NCBI GenBank assembly: GCA_038213005.1
Contig: JBBQTU010000063.1
Location: 1 to 18,161 of the forward strand
DNA from: JBBQTU01 sp038213005
Lineage (GTDB): Bacteria; Planctomycetota; Phycisphaerae; Tepidisphaerales; Tepidisphaeraceae
Reading direction: 5' to 3'
DNA: 18,161 nucleotides
The translations under genes and the position numbers were made by a program. Positions 7,691-15,315 of this stretch are shown piece after piece. The notes beneath the pieces were generated by a model. It was not told the DNA's origin, did no database searches, and saw nothing but the letters and a program-made list of their open reading frames with translations. Numbering within the stretch: the stretch's first letter is position 1; every line of letters begins with the position of its first letter.

Positions 7691-10600
7691 CTACAGCTTT
7701 GCCAGTTCGGCCTTGGCATCGGCGAGCTGCTTCTGGGTTTGCTCAACCAGATGCGGCGGGGCCTTGGCTATGTATCCCGCATTACCGAGGCGGCCCTCAA
7801 GTGTTGCGATGAGCTTGGCCAGGTCTTCTCCCCGCTTGGCAACCCGCTGCTTCTCGGCGTCGGCGTCGATCATGCCGGCGATGAAGATATCGCAGTTGCC
7901 GGCCGACGTGCGGACGGCGTCGGCGGGGGCGGGAGCGGCGACTTTGACCGCCTGCAGTTCGCAGGTTGCCAGGAGCGCAATGGTCTGCTGGTTGGCCAGG
8001 AGTATCTTCGCGGATGGCTCGTCGATTGCGGCAATCGTGACCTGCACGACTCGCTTGAGGTCGACCTTGTGCTCGTTGCGGACGTTGCGGATGGCGACGA
8101 TGGTTTCCTGGAGGAGGGTGAAGTCCTTTTCCACGCGGTCATCGATCAGCGAGGCGCTGGGCGTTGGCCAGGCGGCCTTGATCAGGAGCTTGGCGGCCGG
8201 TGCATTCACCAGACCGGGGAGGCTGCGGTCAGTGACGACATCGTTGAGCTTCCACCAGATGGTTTCGGTGATGAAGGGGATGACGGGGTGCATCAGTCTC
8301 AGGGACTGATCGAGGGCGGCGGCGAGGACGGGGGCGGTGATGGCCGCCTGCCTGGGGTCCTTGAGGGTGGGCTTGACGATCTCGACGTACCAGTCGCAGA
8401 AGTCCCGCCAGAAGAATTCGTAGCAGACGTGGGCGTAATGGTCGAAGCGGAAGCTGGCCAGGGCGGCGTTGGCTTCGGCGACGGTGCGGGCGAGTCGTGA
8501 GAGGAGCCAGCGGTCGGCGAGTGAAAGATCGGCGAGGTTGATTGTTGATTGTTGATTGAGAAGAGGGCACGCGGATTCCAGGTTGGCCAGCGCGAAGCGG
8601 CTGGCATTCCAGAGTTTGTTGCAGAAGTTTCGGCCAAAGTCGAACTTGTCGGAGGTGTTCCGGCCATCGGGCAGCTTCTTGACCGGCAGACGCACATCCT
8701 GCGTCTCGGTGGCCATGGTGGTGAGGGTGAATCGCAGGGCATCAGCGCCGTGGGTGTCGATGATCTCGACAGGGTCCACGCCGTTGCCCTTGGACTTGCT
8801 CATCCGCTCGCCCTTGCCATCGAGGATGGTGGGATTGATGGCGACGTGGGCGAAGGGGATGTGCCTAATGATCTCCGATTTGCGATCGGAGATCTTCGTT
8901 TTGGCTTCCTCGGCCGTCTGGCTGGTCCAGCGATTCTCGCCCATGTTGTAGAGGTTCATCATGACCATGCGGGCGACCCAGAGCGTAATGATGTCGCGGG
9001 CGGTGATGAGGACGGTGGTCGGGTTCCACTTGGCGAGGTCGGGCGTCTTCTCCGGCCAGCCAAGGGTGGAGTGAGGCCAGAGGGCGGAGGAGAACCAGGT
9101 GTCCAGGACGTCGGGGTCTTGGATGAATCCATCTCTCTCGAGAATCGTGGAAATCTTGCCCGTGACGAGATCGCCACATGTGTCATCGCCAAGGCAGACA
9201 AGCACGAAATATCTGCCGTCAGACTCATGCAGTCTGGCTGCGTTGTTTTCGCATTCGAATGACTTCGACATCTCCTGCATAATCGTCGTGGCTTCGGCTC
9301 GCGTCCCAAACTCCTTGGACCAGATTGGAATCCGGTGTCCCCACCAGAGCTGGCGGCTGATGGGCCAGTCACGCTTCTCGCCAAGCCAGGCGAGGTACTG
9401 CTGGGCGTGGCGTTCGGGGTGGAATTTCACGAGGCCCTGGCGGACGACTTCGAGGGCTGGCTCGGCCAGGGGTGCCATGTGGACGAACCACTGGTCGGAG
9501 AGGTAGGGCTCGATGGCCGTCTTGGAGCGGTCGGAATGGCCGACCTGGGTTTCGTAGGGCTCTTCCTTGACGAGCAGGCCCTGGTGGGTGAGGTCCTCGA
9601 CGACCTTCTTGCGGCCGAGGTCGCGGCGCATGCCTTTGTAGGTTCCGGCGTTTTCGTTGAGGGTGCCATCGGAATTGAGGATATTGATCAGGTCGATCTG
9701 GTCGGCCTTGCCCTGATGGCGTTGCCAGACGGCGTAGTCGTTGGGGTCGTGGGCGGGGGTGACTTTCACGCAGCCGGTGCCGAATTTGGGGTCGACGAGA
9801 ATGTCGTCGGCGATGATGGGGATCAGGCGATTGGTGAGGGGGAGCTTGACGAATTTGCCGATGGCCCAGTTCCAGCGGGGGTCGGCGGAGTTCACGGCGA
9901 CGGCGGTGTCGCCGAGCATGGTTTCTGGCCGAGTGGTTGCCACGACCAAGTGGTCAGGCCTACCTCCTCCCTCACCCACCCCCAAGGGGGAGGGGATAGA
10001 ACCACTCCCTCCCCCTTGGGGGAGGGTTGGGGAGGGGGTTCTCCCCCCTTCGTCGCTTCGTCGCTTCGTCGCTTCGTCGCTCTTCCCCTCCGTGCCTTCC
10101 ACAATGGGGTACTTGATGTGCCACAGGAACGTCTTGACGTTTTCGTAGTAGATTTCGTCGTCGGAGATGGAGGTCTGCAGGTGGGTGTCCCAGTTGACCA
10201 GGCGCTTGCCGCGGAAGATCAGGCCGTCTTTGAAGAGTTTGAAGAAGGTTTCGCGGACGGCGCGGGCGCACATGTCGTCCAGCGTGAAGCGGGTGCGGTC
10301 CCAGTCGCAGGAGCAGCCGAGGCGCTGTAGCTGCGAGAGGATGCGGTCGCCGTATTGCTGCTTCCATTCCCAGATGCGCTGGACCAGGGCCTCGCGGCCG
10401 ATATCGTGGCGGGTCTTGTTTTCGATTTCCTTGAGCTGCTTTTCGACGACGGCCTGGGTGGCGATGCCGGCATGGTCGATGCCGGGGATCCAGACGGCGT
10501 TGTGGCCGTCCATGCGAGCCTTGCGGACGAGGATGTCCTGCAGAGTGTTGTTAATGGCGTGGCCGAGGTGGAGGGCGCCGGTGACGTTGGGTGGCGGGAT

Positions 10601-10726
10601 GACGATGCAGAAGCTTTCGCCGGGGTCGGCGGGGTCGGCATGGAAGGCTTTGGCGTCGAGCCAGGTCTGGTAGGCGGTGGCCTCGACGGAGGCGGGTTCA
10701 TACGTCTTGGGTAGTTCGGTGCTCAT
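7691..10726 (-). CDS. valS: Valyl-tRNA synthetase, with in-frame repeat insertions
   Basis: This class I enzyme charges tRNA-Val with valine in the cytoplasm and edits mischarged threonine. It has 1011 residues (E. coli ValRS has 951). Landmarks are PPPNVTGALHLGH with the HIGH-type HLGH at 53-56, the editing-domain block ATTRPETMLGDTAVAVN (about 263-279), QDPDVLDTWFSSALWPHSTL, RMSKSKGN (641-648, the KMSKS loop), DLSLADRWLLSRL, and a C-terminal coiled coil (about 955-1011, ending DAKAELAKL). The frame is intact throughout. About 44 low-complexity residues at 214-257 (KSDEATKRRSDEGG... PSPTLPQGGG... PSPLGVGEGGG) sit just before the editing-domain block and are encoded by dispersed repeats. Two shorter repeat-like insertions lie near 600-621 and 723-730. 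The start ATG at 10726 has only a weak GAAAGAACC upstream. Confidence 0.95.
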   Translation of the reverse strand: MSTELPKTYEPASVEATAYQTWLDAKAFHADPADPGESFCIVIPPPNVTGALHLGHAINNTLQDILVRKARMDGHNAVWIPGIDHAGIATQAVVEKQLKEIENKTRHDIGREALVQRIWEWKQQYGDRILSQLQRLGCSCDWDRTRFTLDDMCARAVRETFFKLFKDGLIFRGKRLVNWDTHLQTSISDDEIYYENVKTFLWHIKYPIVEGTEGKSDEATKRRSDEGGRTPSPTLPQGGGSGSIPSPLGVGEGGGRPDHLVVATTRPETMLGDTAVAVNSADPRWNWAIGKFVKLPLTNRLIPIIADDILVDPKFGTGCVKVTPAHDPNDYAVWQRHQGKADQIDLINILNSDGTLNENAGTYKGMRRDLGRKKVVEDLTHQGLLVKEEPYETQVGHSDRSKTAIEPYLSDQWFVHMAPLAEPALEVVRQGLVKFHPERHAQQYLAWLGEKRDWPISRQLWWGHRIPIWSKEFGTRAEATTIMQEMSKSFECENNAARLHESDGRYFVLVCLGDDTCGDLVTGKISTILERDGFIQDPDVLDTWFSSALWPHSTLGWPEKTPDLAKWNPTTVLITARDIITLWVARMVMMNLYNMGENRWTSQTAEEAKTKISDRKSEIIRHIPFAHVAINPTILDGKGERMSKSKGNGVDPVEIIDTHGADALRFTLTTMATETQDVRLPVKKLPDGRNTSDKFDFGRNFCNKLWNASRFALANLESACPLLNQQSTINLADLSLADRWLLSRLARTVAEANAALASFRFDHYAHVCYEFFWRDFCDWYVEIVKPTLKDPRQAAITAPVLAAALDQSLRLMHPVIPFITETIWWKLNDVVTDRSLPGLVNAPAAKLLIKAAWPTPSASLIDDRVEKDFTLLQETIVAIRNVRNEHKVDLKRVVQVTIAAIDEPSAKILLANQQTIALLATCELQAVKVAAPAPADAVRTSAGNCDIFIAGMIDADAEKQRVAKRGEDLAKLIATLEGRLGNAGYIAKAPPHLVEQTQKQLADAKAELAKL
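8538..8558 (-). repeat. TTGATTG tandem triplet inside valS
   Basis: Three exact head-to-tail copies of TTGATTG on the plus strand are read in frame on the minus strand as part of LLNQQSTINLA (about residues 723-730 of ValRS). They sit between the conserved ASRFALANLE block and DLSLADRWLLSRL, a junction where length varies in the family. Confidence 0.65.
8870..8894 (-). repeat. Perfect 10-bp palindrome inside valS
   Basis: GATCTCCGAT (8870-8879), loop TTGCG, and ATCGGAGATC (8885-8894) form a perfect stem inside the coding frame, read as ISDRKSEI (about residues 612-619). It lies within an extra, charged segment (roughly 600-621, EEAKTKISDRKSEIIR) between MVMMNLYNMGE and the HIPFAHVAINP to RMSKSKGN block, where ValRS proteins normally have no such insert. 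Confidence 0.65.
9956..10087 (-). repeat. In-frame composite repeat insertion in valS (about 130 bp)
   Basis: Two repeat families lie side by side inside the ValRS frame. Four exact TTCGTCGC octamers (10049-10080) are read as KSDEATKRRSDEG. Next to them is a large imperfect palindrome (about 9963-10039) whose arms each contain CCCCCAAGGGGGAGGG or its complement; it is read as RTPSPTLPQGGG and PSPLGVGEGGG. The block maps to residues about 214-257. Native sequence resumes cleanly on both sides (LWHIKYPIVEG before, DHLVVATTRPETMLGD after). The length is a multiple of three within the precision of the boundaries, since the frame survives. Confidence 0.8.
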
Positions 10727-10760
10727 GGTTCTTTCAATATCTCAGGCCGATGGCTTCATG

Positions 10761-10785
10761 CCGCGGAGGGGACAGTCCCCTGCGG
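10761..10785 (-). repeat. AGGGGAC/GTCCCCT hairpin in the valS leader
   Basis: AGGGGAC (10767-10773) and GTCCCCT (10775-10781) pair around a single base, and CCGC (10761-10764) pairs with GCGG (10782-10785) with a two-base bulge. It would fold in the valS leader about 35 bases before the start codon. It could be another dispersed palindrome or a leader structure; no T-box or antiterminator features were seen. Confidence 0.45.
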
Positions 10786-10855
10786 TTATCTGAACGCGGC
10801 GCCGAGTAGACAGGGCATAGTAAAGCGGCGGGGCGGAAGGAACAAATCTGGAATG

Positions 10856-10887
10856 TAAATGCTGAATGCTAAATCTTAAATGCTGAA
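10856..10887 (+). repeat. TAAATGCTGAA direct repeats
   Basis: TAAATGCTGAA occurs at 10856-10866 and again at 10877-10887, separated by TGCTAAATCT. It is a small AT-rich island in the divergent valS/mannosidase gap and stands out from the GC-rich surroundings. It resembles the other short tandem elements of this window in style but shares no sequence with them. Confidence 0.55.
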
Positions 10888-10953
10888 CCTGGTTGTTGGA
10901 GGTCGGTGGCTTTCGGGCAGGTCGGCGGGGGAAGGCGATCGGGTAGCCGATGA

Positions 10954-10976
10954 GTCTGGACCCTGTGTGTCCAGAC
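10954..10976 (+). repeat. GTCTGGAC/GTCCAGAC palindrome upstream of the mannosidase gene
   Basis: GTCTGGAC (10954-10961) and GTCCAGAC (10969-10976) form a perfect 8-bp stem with a 7-base loop. It lies 106 bases before the mannosidase start and upstream of the possible promoter at 11012. It could be an operator for a dimeric regulator or a dispersed palindrome; the sequence alone does not decide. Confidence 0.45.
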
Positions 10977-11011
10977 CCAGGAGCGAGGCCGTCACTCTTC
11001 CGAGGCCAGAT

Positions 11012-11041
11012 TTGACATCTATTGGCCGGGTCGATGATCAT
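11012..11041 (+). promoter_or_regulatory. Possible promoter for the GH38 gene
   Basis: TTGACA (11012-11017) matches the -35 consensus exactly. GATCAT (11036-11041) is a 4-of-6 match to TATAAT at an 18-base spacing. The start codon is 41 bases after the -10 box, leaving room for a normal leader with the strong AAGGAG ribosome-binding site. The weak -10 keeps this tentative. Confidence 0.35.
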
Positions 11042-11081
11042 ACCCGACTGGTATTGATCAACAGGGTTTAAGGAGACATTC

Positions 11082-13970
11082 ATGTCGCAGAGCGCGGGGT
11101 CTATTGTCCGTAATACGGTTAACGAGTTGCAGCAGTTGGCGGAACGGGTGGAGGCGGAACTGGCCTTCGCCACGACGCTGGGCGATCTGCAGAAATCAAA
11201 GGCGGGGGCGTTTGGGAAACTGATCGCTCAGGCGCAGGCGAAGGTGGCGAGCGTCTTTGCCGCGCAGAGTGCTCTGGCGGTGCGGCAGGGGGTTGCCGAG
11301 ATTGAGGCGATGCTGGCGCCGATCGGGAAGGTGGCCAAGCAATATACGCTGTATTGCGTGGGCCATGCGCACATCGACATGAACTGGATGTGGGGCTGGC
11401 CGGAAACGGTGGCGGTGACCAACGACACATTCGGGACGGTGCTGAAGCTGATGGATGAGTTTCCGACGTTCTGTTTCAGCCAGAGCCAGGCCAGCACGTA
11501 CGCCATCATCGAAAAGCATAACCCCGAACTGCTGGAGCGAATTGCCAAGCGGGTGGCCGAAGGGCGATGGGAAGTGACGGCATCGCACTGGGTCGAAGGC
11601 GACCGGAATATGGTGTCGGGCGAGTCGTTGACGCGGCATCTGCTGCACACGCGGCGATATCTGAAGGAGATATTTTCTCTGGAAGCCGAGGATGTGCAGA
11701 TCGACTGGTCGCCCGACACGTTCGGGCACCCGTTGAGCGTGCCGATGTATTTGAATCGCGGTGGGGTGAAGTGGGTGTATCTGCATCGGCCGGGGACTAT
11801 TGGCGCGAAGCGGCCGGGGGCGTTCTGGTGGAAGTCGCCGGATGGGTCGCGGGTGCTGGTGCGCAACGACGCGGCCAACGGGTATAACGGCACGTTCAAC
11901 CCCAGCGTATGGGAAGTGCTGAAGCGAGACTGCGCGGAGACAGGGCTGACGTTCTCGATGTTTGTGTATGGCGTGGGCGATCACGGCGGCGGGCCGACGC
12001 GTCGCGACCTGGCGCGGGCAATCGAGATGAATGCCTGGCCGATTTTCCCGAATCTCACCTTCGCCCGGGCGAGCGATTTCTATGCACGGCTTGAGAAGGA
12101 GGGTGGCAAACTGCCGACGCTGGACTGCGAACTCAACCCGGAACTGGCGGGGTGCTATACCACGCAGTCGTTGATCAAGCGATGCAATCGCGTTGCGGAC
12201 AACCGGCTGACCGACGCCGAGGCGTTCTGCACGATCGCGAGTGCTGCGACGGGGCGCGCGTATCCCAAAACGGATTTTGTGGAAGGGTGGCGGGACACGC
12301 TGTTTGGGCATTTCCATGACATCCTCCCGGGCTCGAATGTCCATGACAGCCGGACGTATCTGCACGGCCTGTTTCAGAAGACAATGGCGGCGACCACGAT
12401 GGCCGAGACGCTGGCGCTGCGGGAAATGGCGGGACAGGTTAATACCGCGGCACCGGGCGTGAGCGAAGAGATTCCGGCGGCGGGCAGCGGACGGTCGGTC
12501 CTGGGCGCGGGGGTGGGCTATGGATCGGATCGCAACGTGTCCGATGCCGCGGAGCAGACGGCTGGCGGGAGCGCGCGGCCGTTTGTGATCTTTAACCCGA
12601 CGGCGTGGGAGCGCGAGGAAGTGGTCGAGGCGACGCTGTGGAGCGACTCGCCGGCGTGGCAGATCACCGATGAGATGCGCAGTCGTGCCTATTCGGTGCG
12701 GACGCCGGATGGGGAAGTTGTGCAGGCGCAGAAGGTGGATCAGGGCGGGTATTGGGGACACCACTTTGTGAAGGTGGTCTTCGCCGCAACGGTCCCGGCG
12801 CTGGGGTATGCGACGTACACCATCCTTGAGGCCGCCTGTGAACCGGCCAAGCAGATTGCCCGTCAGATCACGCCGCCACATTACTGCCTCTACGTCATGG
12901 CGGAGCGGCGGCCTGAGGGGTTAGAGAATGACCTTGTCCGCCTGGAACTGGACCCGTGCACGGGCGGGATCCGGCAGCTCGTCGACAAGCGCACGGGGCT
13001 GGCGATCATCGACCGGAAGGGTGATGCGCCGATCCTGGAGTACCTCGTCGAGAAGCCGCATGGGATGACGGCGTGGATCATCGACAATACCACCTCGCGG
13101 CAGACGCCGCAGGTGATGGCGATTGATCGCAAGCTGGATGGCCCGCACAAGGCGACGCTTGAGGTGAAGCTGAAGATCGCCGAGTCAGACCTCACGCTGG
13201 CATATGAGCTGCGAACGGGCGACCCGCGCGTCTATCTGCACCTGACGGGCACGTGGTTCCAGCGTGGGACGCCACAGACCGGCGTGCCGAGTCTGCGACT
13301 GGGATTGCCGCTGTCGTTGACGGACGCGAAGGCGACGTATGAGATTCCCTTCGGCGCCATCGAACGCGACCTCAATCACAACGAGGAACTGCCGGCGCTG
13401 AACTGGGCGATGGTGCGCGGCAAGGCCGGTGCGAAGCCGGCCGGGCTGCTGCTGGCGAACGACTGCAAGCATGGCTATTCACTGGACGGCTCGACGCTCC
13501 ATCTGACGCTGATCCGTAGCGCGTATGATCCTGATCCGCTACCGGAGATCGGGCAGCATGAGATCCATCTGACGCTGCTGCCGTTCTCGGGGCAGTTGGA
13601 CATCGCGTCGGCGATCCGCGCTGGGCGAGAGCTGAACCGGCCGCTACGGATGGTGGGAACGGCGGTGCATGCAGGCAAGCTGGGCGCGGTGGCGTCAGCG
13701 GCGAGCGTGGACAACGCCGCGGTCATCCTGGCCGACCTCAAGCAGACTGAGGACGGTCAGGATGTGATCGTGCGGTTGCTTAATACCACGACGAAAAATC
13801 AGAAAGCGGTTGTGAAGCTCAATCCAGACCTGCTGGGCAAATTCCGCAGCGCCGGCGAAGTCGACCTGATGGAGCGGCCGACGCGAGGCTCTGCGTGCAA
13901 GCTCTCCGATGGGAAACTCACGGTGACGGCCCCCGCGAGCGGGGTGATGTCGGTGAAGCTGTCTCGTTAG
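11082..13970 (+). CDS. Alpha-mannosidase, glycoside hydrolase family 38
   Basis: This 962-residue retaining alpha-mannosidase would release terminal alpha-linked mannose from glycans, using a zinc ion in the active site. The GH38 catalytic domain spans about 90-410: VGHAHIDMNWMW gives zinc ligands His97 and Asp99, DWSPDTFGHP gives the likely nucleophile Asp212, YGVGDHGGGPTRRD follows at about 296-309, and GHFHDILPGS gives the last zinc ligand His412. The linker/helical domain and the C-terminal beta domains (about 500-962, including FVIFNPTAWEREEVVE) follow in the usual order, and the length is normal for bacterial members. No signal peptide is seen, so the enzyme is probably cytoplasmic. The ATG at 11082 has a strong TTTAAGGAGACATTC upstream. 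It is divergent from valS and ends at a strong terminator. Confidence 0.93.
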   Translation: MSQSAGSIVRNTVNELQQLAERVEAELAFATTLGDLQKSKAGAFGKLIAQAQAKVASVFAAQSALAVRQGVAEIEAMLAPIGKVAKQYTLYCVGHAHIDMNWMWGWPETVAVTNDTFGTVLKLMDEFPTFCFSQSQASTYAIIEKHNPELLERIAKRVAEGRWEVTASHWVEGDRNMVSGESLTRHLLHTRRYLKEIFSLEAEDVQIDWSPDTFGHPLSVPMYLNRGGVKWVYLHRPGTIGAKRPGAFWWKSPDGSRVLVRNDAANGYNGTFNPSVWEVLKRDCAETGLTFSMFVYGVGDHGGGPTRRDLARAIEMNAWPIFPNLTFARASDFYARLEKEGGKLPTLDCELNPELAGCYTTQSLIKRCNRVADNRLTDAEAFCTIASAATGRAYPKTDFVEGWRDTLFGHFHDILPGSNVHDSRTYLHGLFQKTMAATTMAETLALREMAGQVNTAAPGVSEEIPAAGSGRSVLGAGVGYGSDRNVSDAAEQTAGGSARPFVIFNPTAWEREEVVEATLWSDSPAWQITDEMRSRAYSVRTPDGEVVQAQKVDQGGYWGHHFVKVVFAATVPALGYATYTILEAACEPAKQIARQITPPHYCLYVMAERRPEGLENDLVRLELDPCTGGIRQLVDKRTGLAIIDRKGDAPILEYLVEKPHGMTAWIIDNTTSRQTPQVMAIDRKLDGPHKATLEVKLKIAESDLTLAYELRTGDPRVYLHLTGTWFQRGTPQTGVPSLRLGLPLSLTDAKATYEIPFGAIERDLNHNEELPALNWAMVRGKAGAKPAGLLLANDCKHGYSLDGSTLHLTLIRSAYDPDPLPEIGQHEIHLTLLPFSGQLDIASAIRAGRELNRPLRMVGTAVHAGKLGAVASAASVDNAAVILADLKQTEDGQDVIVRLLNTTTKNQKAVVKLNPDLLGKFRSAGEVDLMERPTRGSACKLSDGKLTVTAPASGVMSVKLSR

Positions 13971-13994
13971 TGCGAACTGAGTCGGGTCAGGAAC

Positions 13995-14040
13995 ACACCG
14001 GCTGCGGGGGTTGCACTCCCCGCAGCCGGTGTCTTGTTTT
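13995..14040 (+). terminator. Intrinsic terminator of the GH38 gene
   Basis: ACACCGGCTGCGGGG (13995-14009) pairs perfectly with CCCCGCAGCCGGTGT (14018-14032) across an 8-base loop and is followed by CTTGTTTT. This is a strong rho-independent terminator for the plus strand, 25 bases after the mannosidase stop. There is no matching T-run in the minus direction. A second, smaller hairpin (GCCAGAT 14042-14048 with ATCTGGC 14057-14063) abuts the stop of the converging dehydrogenase gene. Confidence 0.85.
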
Positions 14041-14063
14041 CGCCAGATTGCTTGTGATCTGGC

Positions 14064-15152
14064 TTACGCGATGGCAACTTCGCCGCCCTTTGCGGAAGAG
14101 GCGTAGACGGCTTCGAGCATCTTCTGGACGGTGACGCCATGTTCGGCGGGGCACTCGTTCTTGCGGCCGTCGCGGAAGACTTCGACGGCGTGGGTCATCT
14201 TGTACATCCACATGTCCCAGTTGCCCAGGAACGCCGGCTTGGCGTTCATCATGTAGTTGCCCATATCGAAGTACATGTCGCTGCTTTCCCAGATGGCGCC
14301 GCCCTTTTCACCGAAGATCTGGATGTTGAAGATGTCCTTTTCCAGGTGCGCGACGAAGCTGCTCTCGATGGTGAGCATGGTGCCGCTCTCGAAACGGATC
14401 ATACCGACGGCCATGTCCTCAACAGTGTAGGTCTTGTGGTCCCAGGCTGGCCATTGGCTCTTCACGCTACTCTTCTTGTTGCCGAAGTAGGTGAAGGTGT
14501 TGGCGAACGCCGAGACAGGCTTGGGGCAGCCGATCATGGAATAGGCGCAGTCGAGGATGTGAACGCCGATGTCGATCATCGGGCCGCCGCCCTGTTTGGC
14601 CTTCTGGCCGAACACGCCCCAGTTGGGGATGCCGCGGCGGCGGAGGGCCTGTGCGCGGACATAGAGGATCTTGCCGAAGCGGCCAGACTCGATCTGCTCG
14701 CGCAGCGCGAAGCTGCGCGGCTCATAGCGATGCTGGAAACCCATGACGAACTTGACGCCGTTACGCTTGGCAGCGTCGGCCATGGCCTGGGCCTCCTTGC
14801 TGGTCATGGCCATGGGCTTTTCGCAAAAGACGTGCTTGCCGGCTTCGGCGGCGGCGATGGCGGCCGGGGCGTGCACCCCGTTGGGTGTACAGACGTCAAT
14901 GGCGTCGACATCCTTGAACTGCTTGAGCATCTTCCTGAAGTCCTCATAGAGGTTTTCGATCCCGTGCTCCTTCTTGAAATGCTCGAGCGCTGCGGGGCGG
15001 ATGTCGCAGCCACAGGTCATCTGCACGCCGGGGATTCGCTTGTAATAGCTGGCGTGATGGTTGGCGATACCACCACAACCGATGAACCCGACGCGAAGGG
15101 TCTTGGCGGCTGCCTTCTGCTTGCCGCCGATTGCCTGAATCTCGGTATCCAT
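14064..15152 (-). CDS. Gfo/Idh/MocA family NAD(P)-dependent oxidoreductase
   Basis: This 362-residue sugar or cyclitol dehydrogenase-like protein is presumably cytoplasmic. The N-terminal Rossmann fold starts with RVGFIGCGGIANHH (Gly-X-Gly-X-X-Ala dinucleotide loop, 20-33). CTPNGVHAPAAIAAAEAGKHVFCEKP contains the family Glu-Lys-Pro with catalytic Lys112. The C-terminal alpha/beta domain has GGGPMIDIGVHILDCAYSMIG, where Asp194 and His198 match the conserved Asp-X3-His of inositol dehydrogenase. The first 18 residues (MDTEIQAIGGKQKAAAKT) precede the usual start of the fold and contain no twin-arginine signal, so no export is expected. The ATG at 15152 follows AGAGGAGTCAGTA. The substrate is unknown; the converging alpha-mannosidase and the upstream transporter-like gene make a sugar substrate plausible only. 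Confidence 0.9.
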   Translation of the reverse strand: MDTEIQAIGGKQKAAAKTLRVGFIGCGGIANHHASYYKRIPGVQMTCGCDIRPAALEHFKKEHGIENLYEDFRKMLKQFKDVDAIDVCTPNGVHAPAAIAAAEAGKHVFCEKPMAMTSKEAQAMADAAKRNGVKFVMGFQHRYEPRSFALREQIESGRFGKILYVRAQALRRRGIPNWGVFGQKAKQGGGPMIDIGVHILDCAYSMIGCPKPVSAFANTFTYFGNKKSSVKSQWPAWDHKTYTVEDMAVGMIRFESGTMLTIESSFVAHLEKDIFNIQIFGEKGGAIWESSDMYFDMGNYMMNAKPAFLGNWDMWMYKMTHAVEVFRDGRKNECPAEHGVTVQKMLEAVYASSAKGGEVAIA

Positions 15153-15234
15153 TACTGACTCCTCTGGTGTATTGGGGTAAGGCCGCGAGGCTCACATGTC
15201 CAAACCGACCCTGAACCGCTGAGACTGGGGCAGG

Positions 15235-15261
15235 ATTGTAACAGTTCCGCGGAAGCTGCAA
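15235..15261 (-). promoter_or_regulatory. Possible promoter for the oxidoreductase gene
   Basis: On the minus strand, TACAAT (15240-15235) is a 5-of-6 match to the -10 consensus. TTGCAG (15261-15256) is a partial -35 at a short 15-base spacing. It lies in the 163-base gap between the DUF6785-type gene and the dehydrogenase, so the dehydrogenase may have its own promoter as well as read-through. Confidence 0.3.
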
Positions 15262-15315
15262 AGCGCTCGTGCGGGCCGAGTGGGTGAACGCCGGCGCAGT
15301 TTCTCGCCGCGAAGT

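Noticed and set aside
9120..9330. Frameshift or extra insertion in valS between WWGHRIPIW and QDPDVLDTWF
   Set aside because: The segment is long and divergent, but this zinc-binding/variable region differs in length among ValRS proteins and holds no repeat; the frame is intact.
10049..10080. CRISPR-like array from TTCGTCGC units
   Set aside because: Units are contiguous octamers without spacers and sit inside a coding frame; no cas genes are present. No other CRISPR-like array was seen in the window.
11196..12881. 561-codon minus-strand frame opposite the GH38 gene
   Set aside because: It is Arg/His-rich and motif-free, antisense to conserved GH38 catalytic sequence; GC-rich DNA lacks stop codons in this frame.
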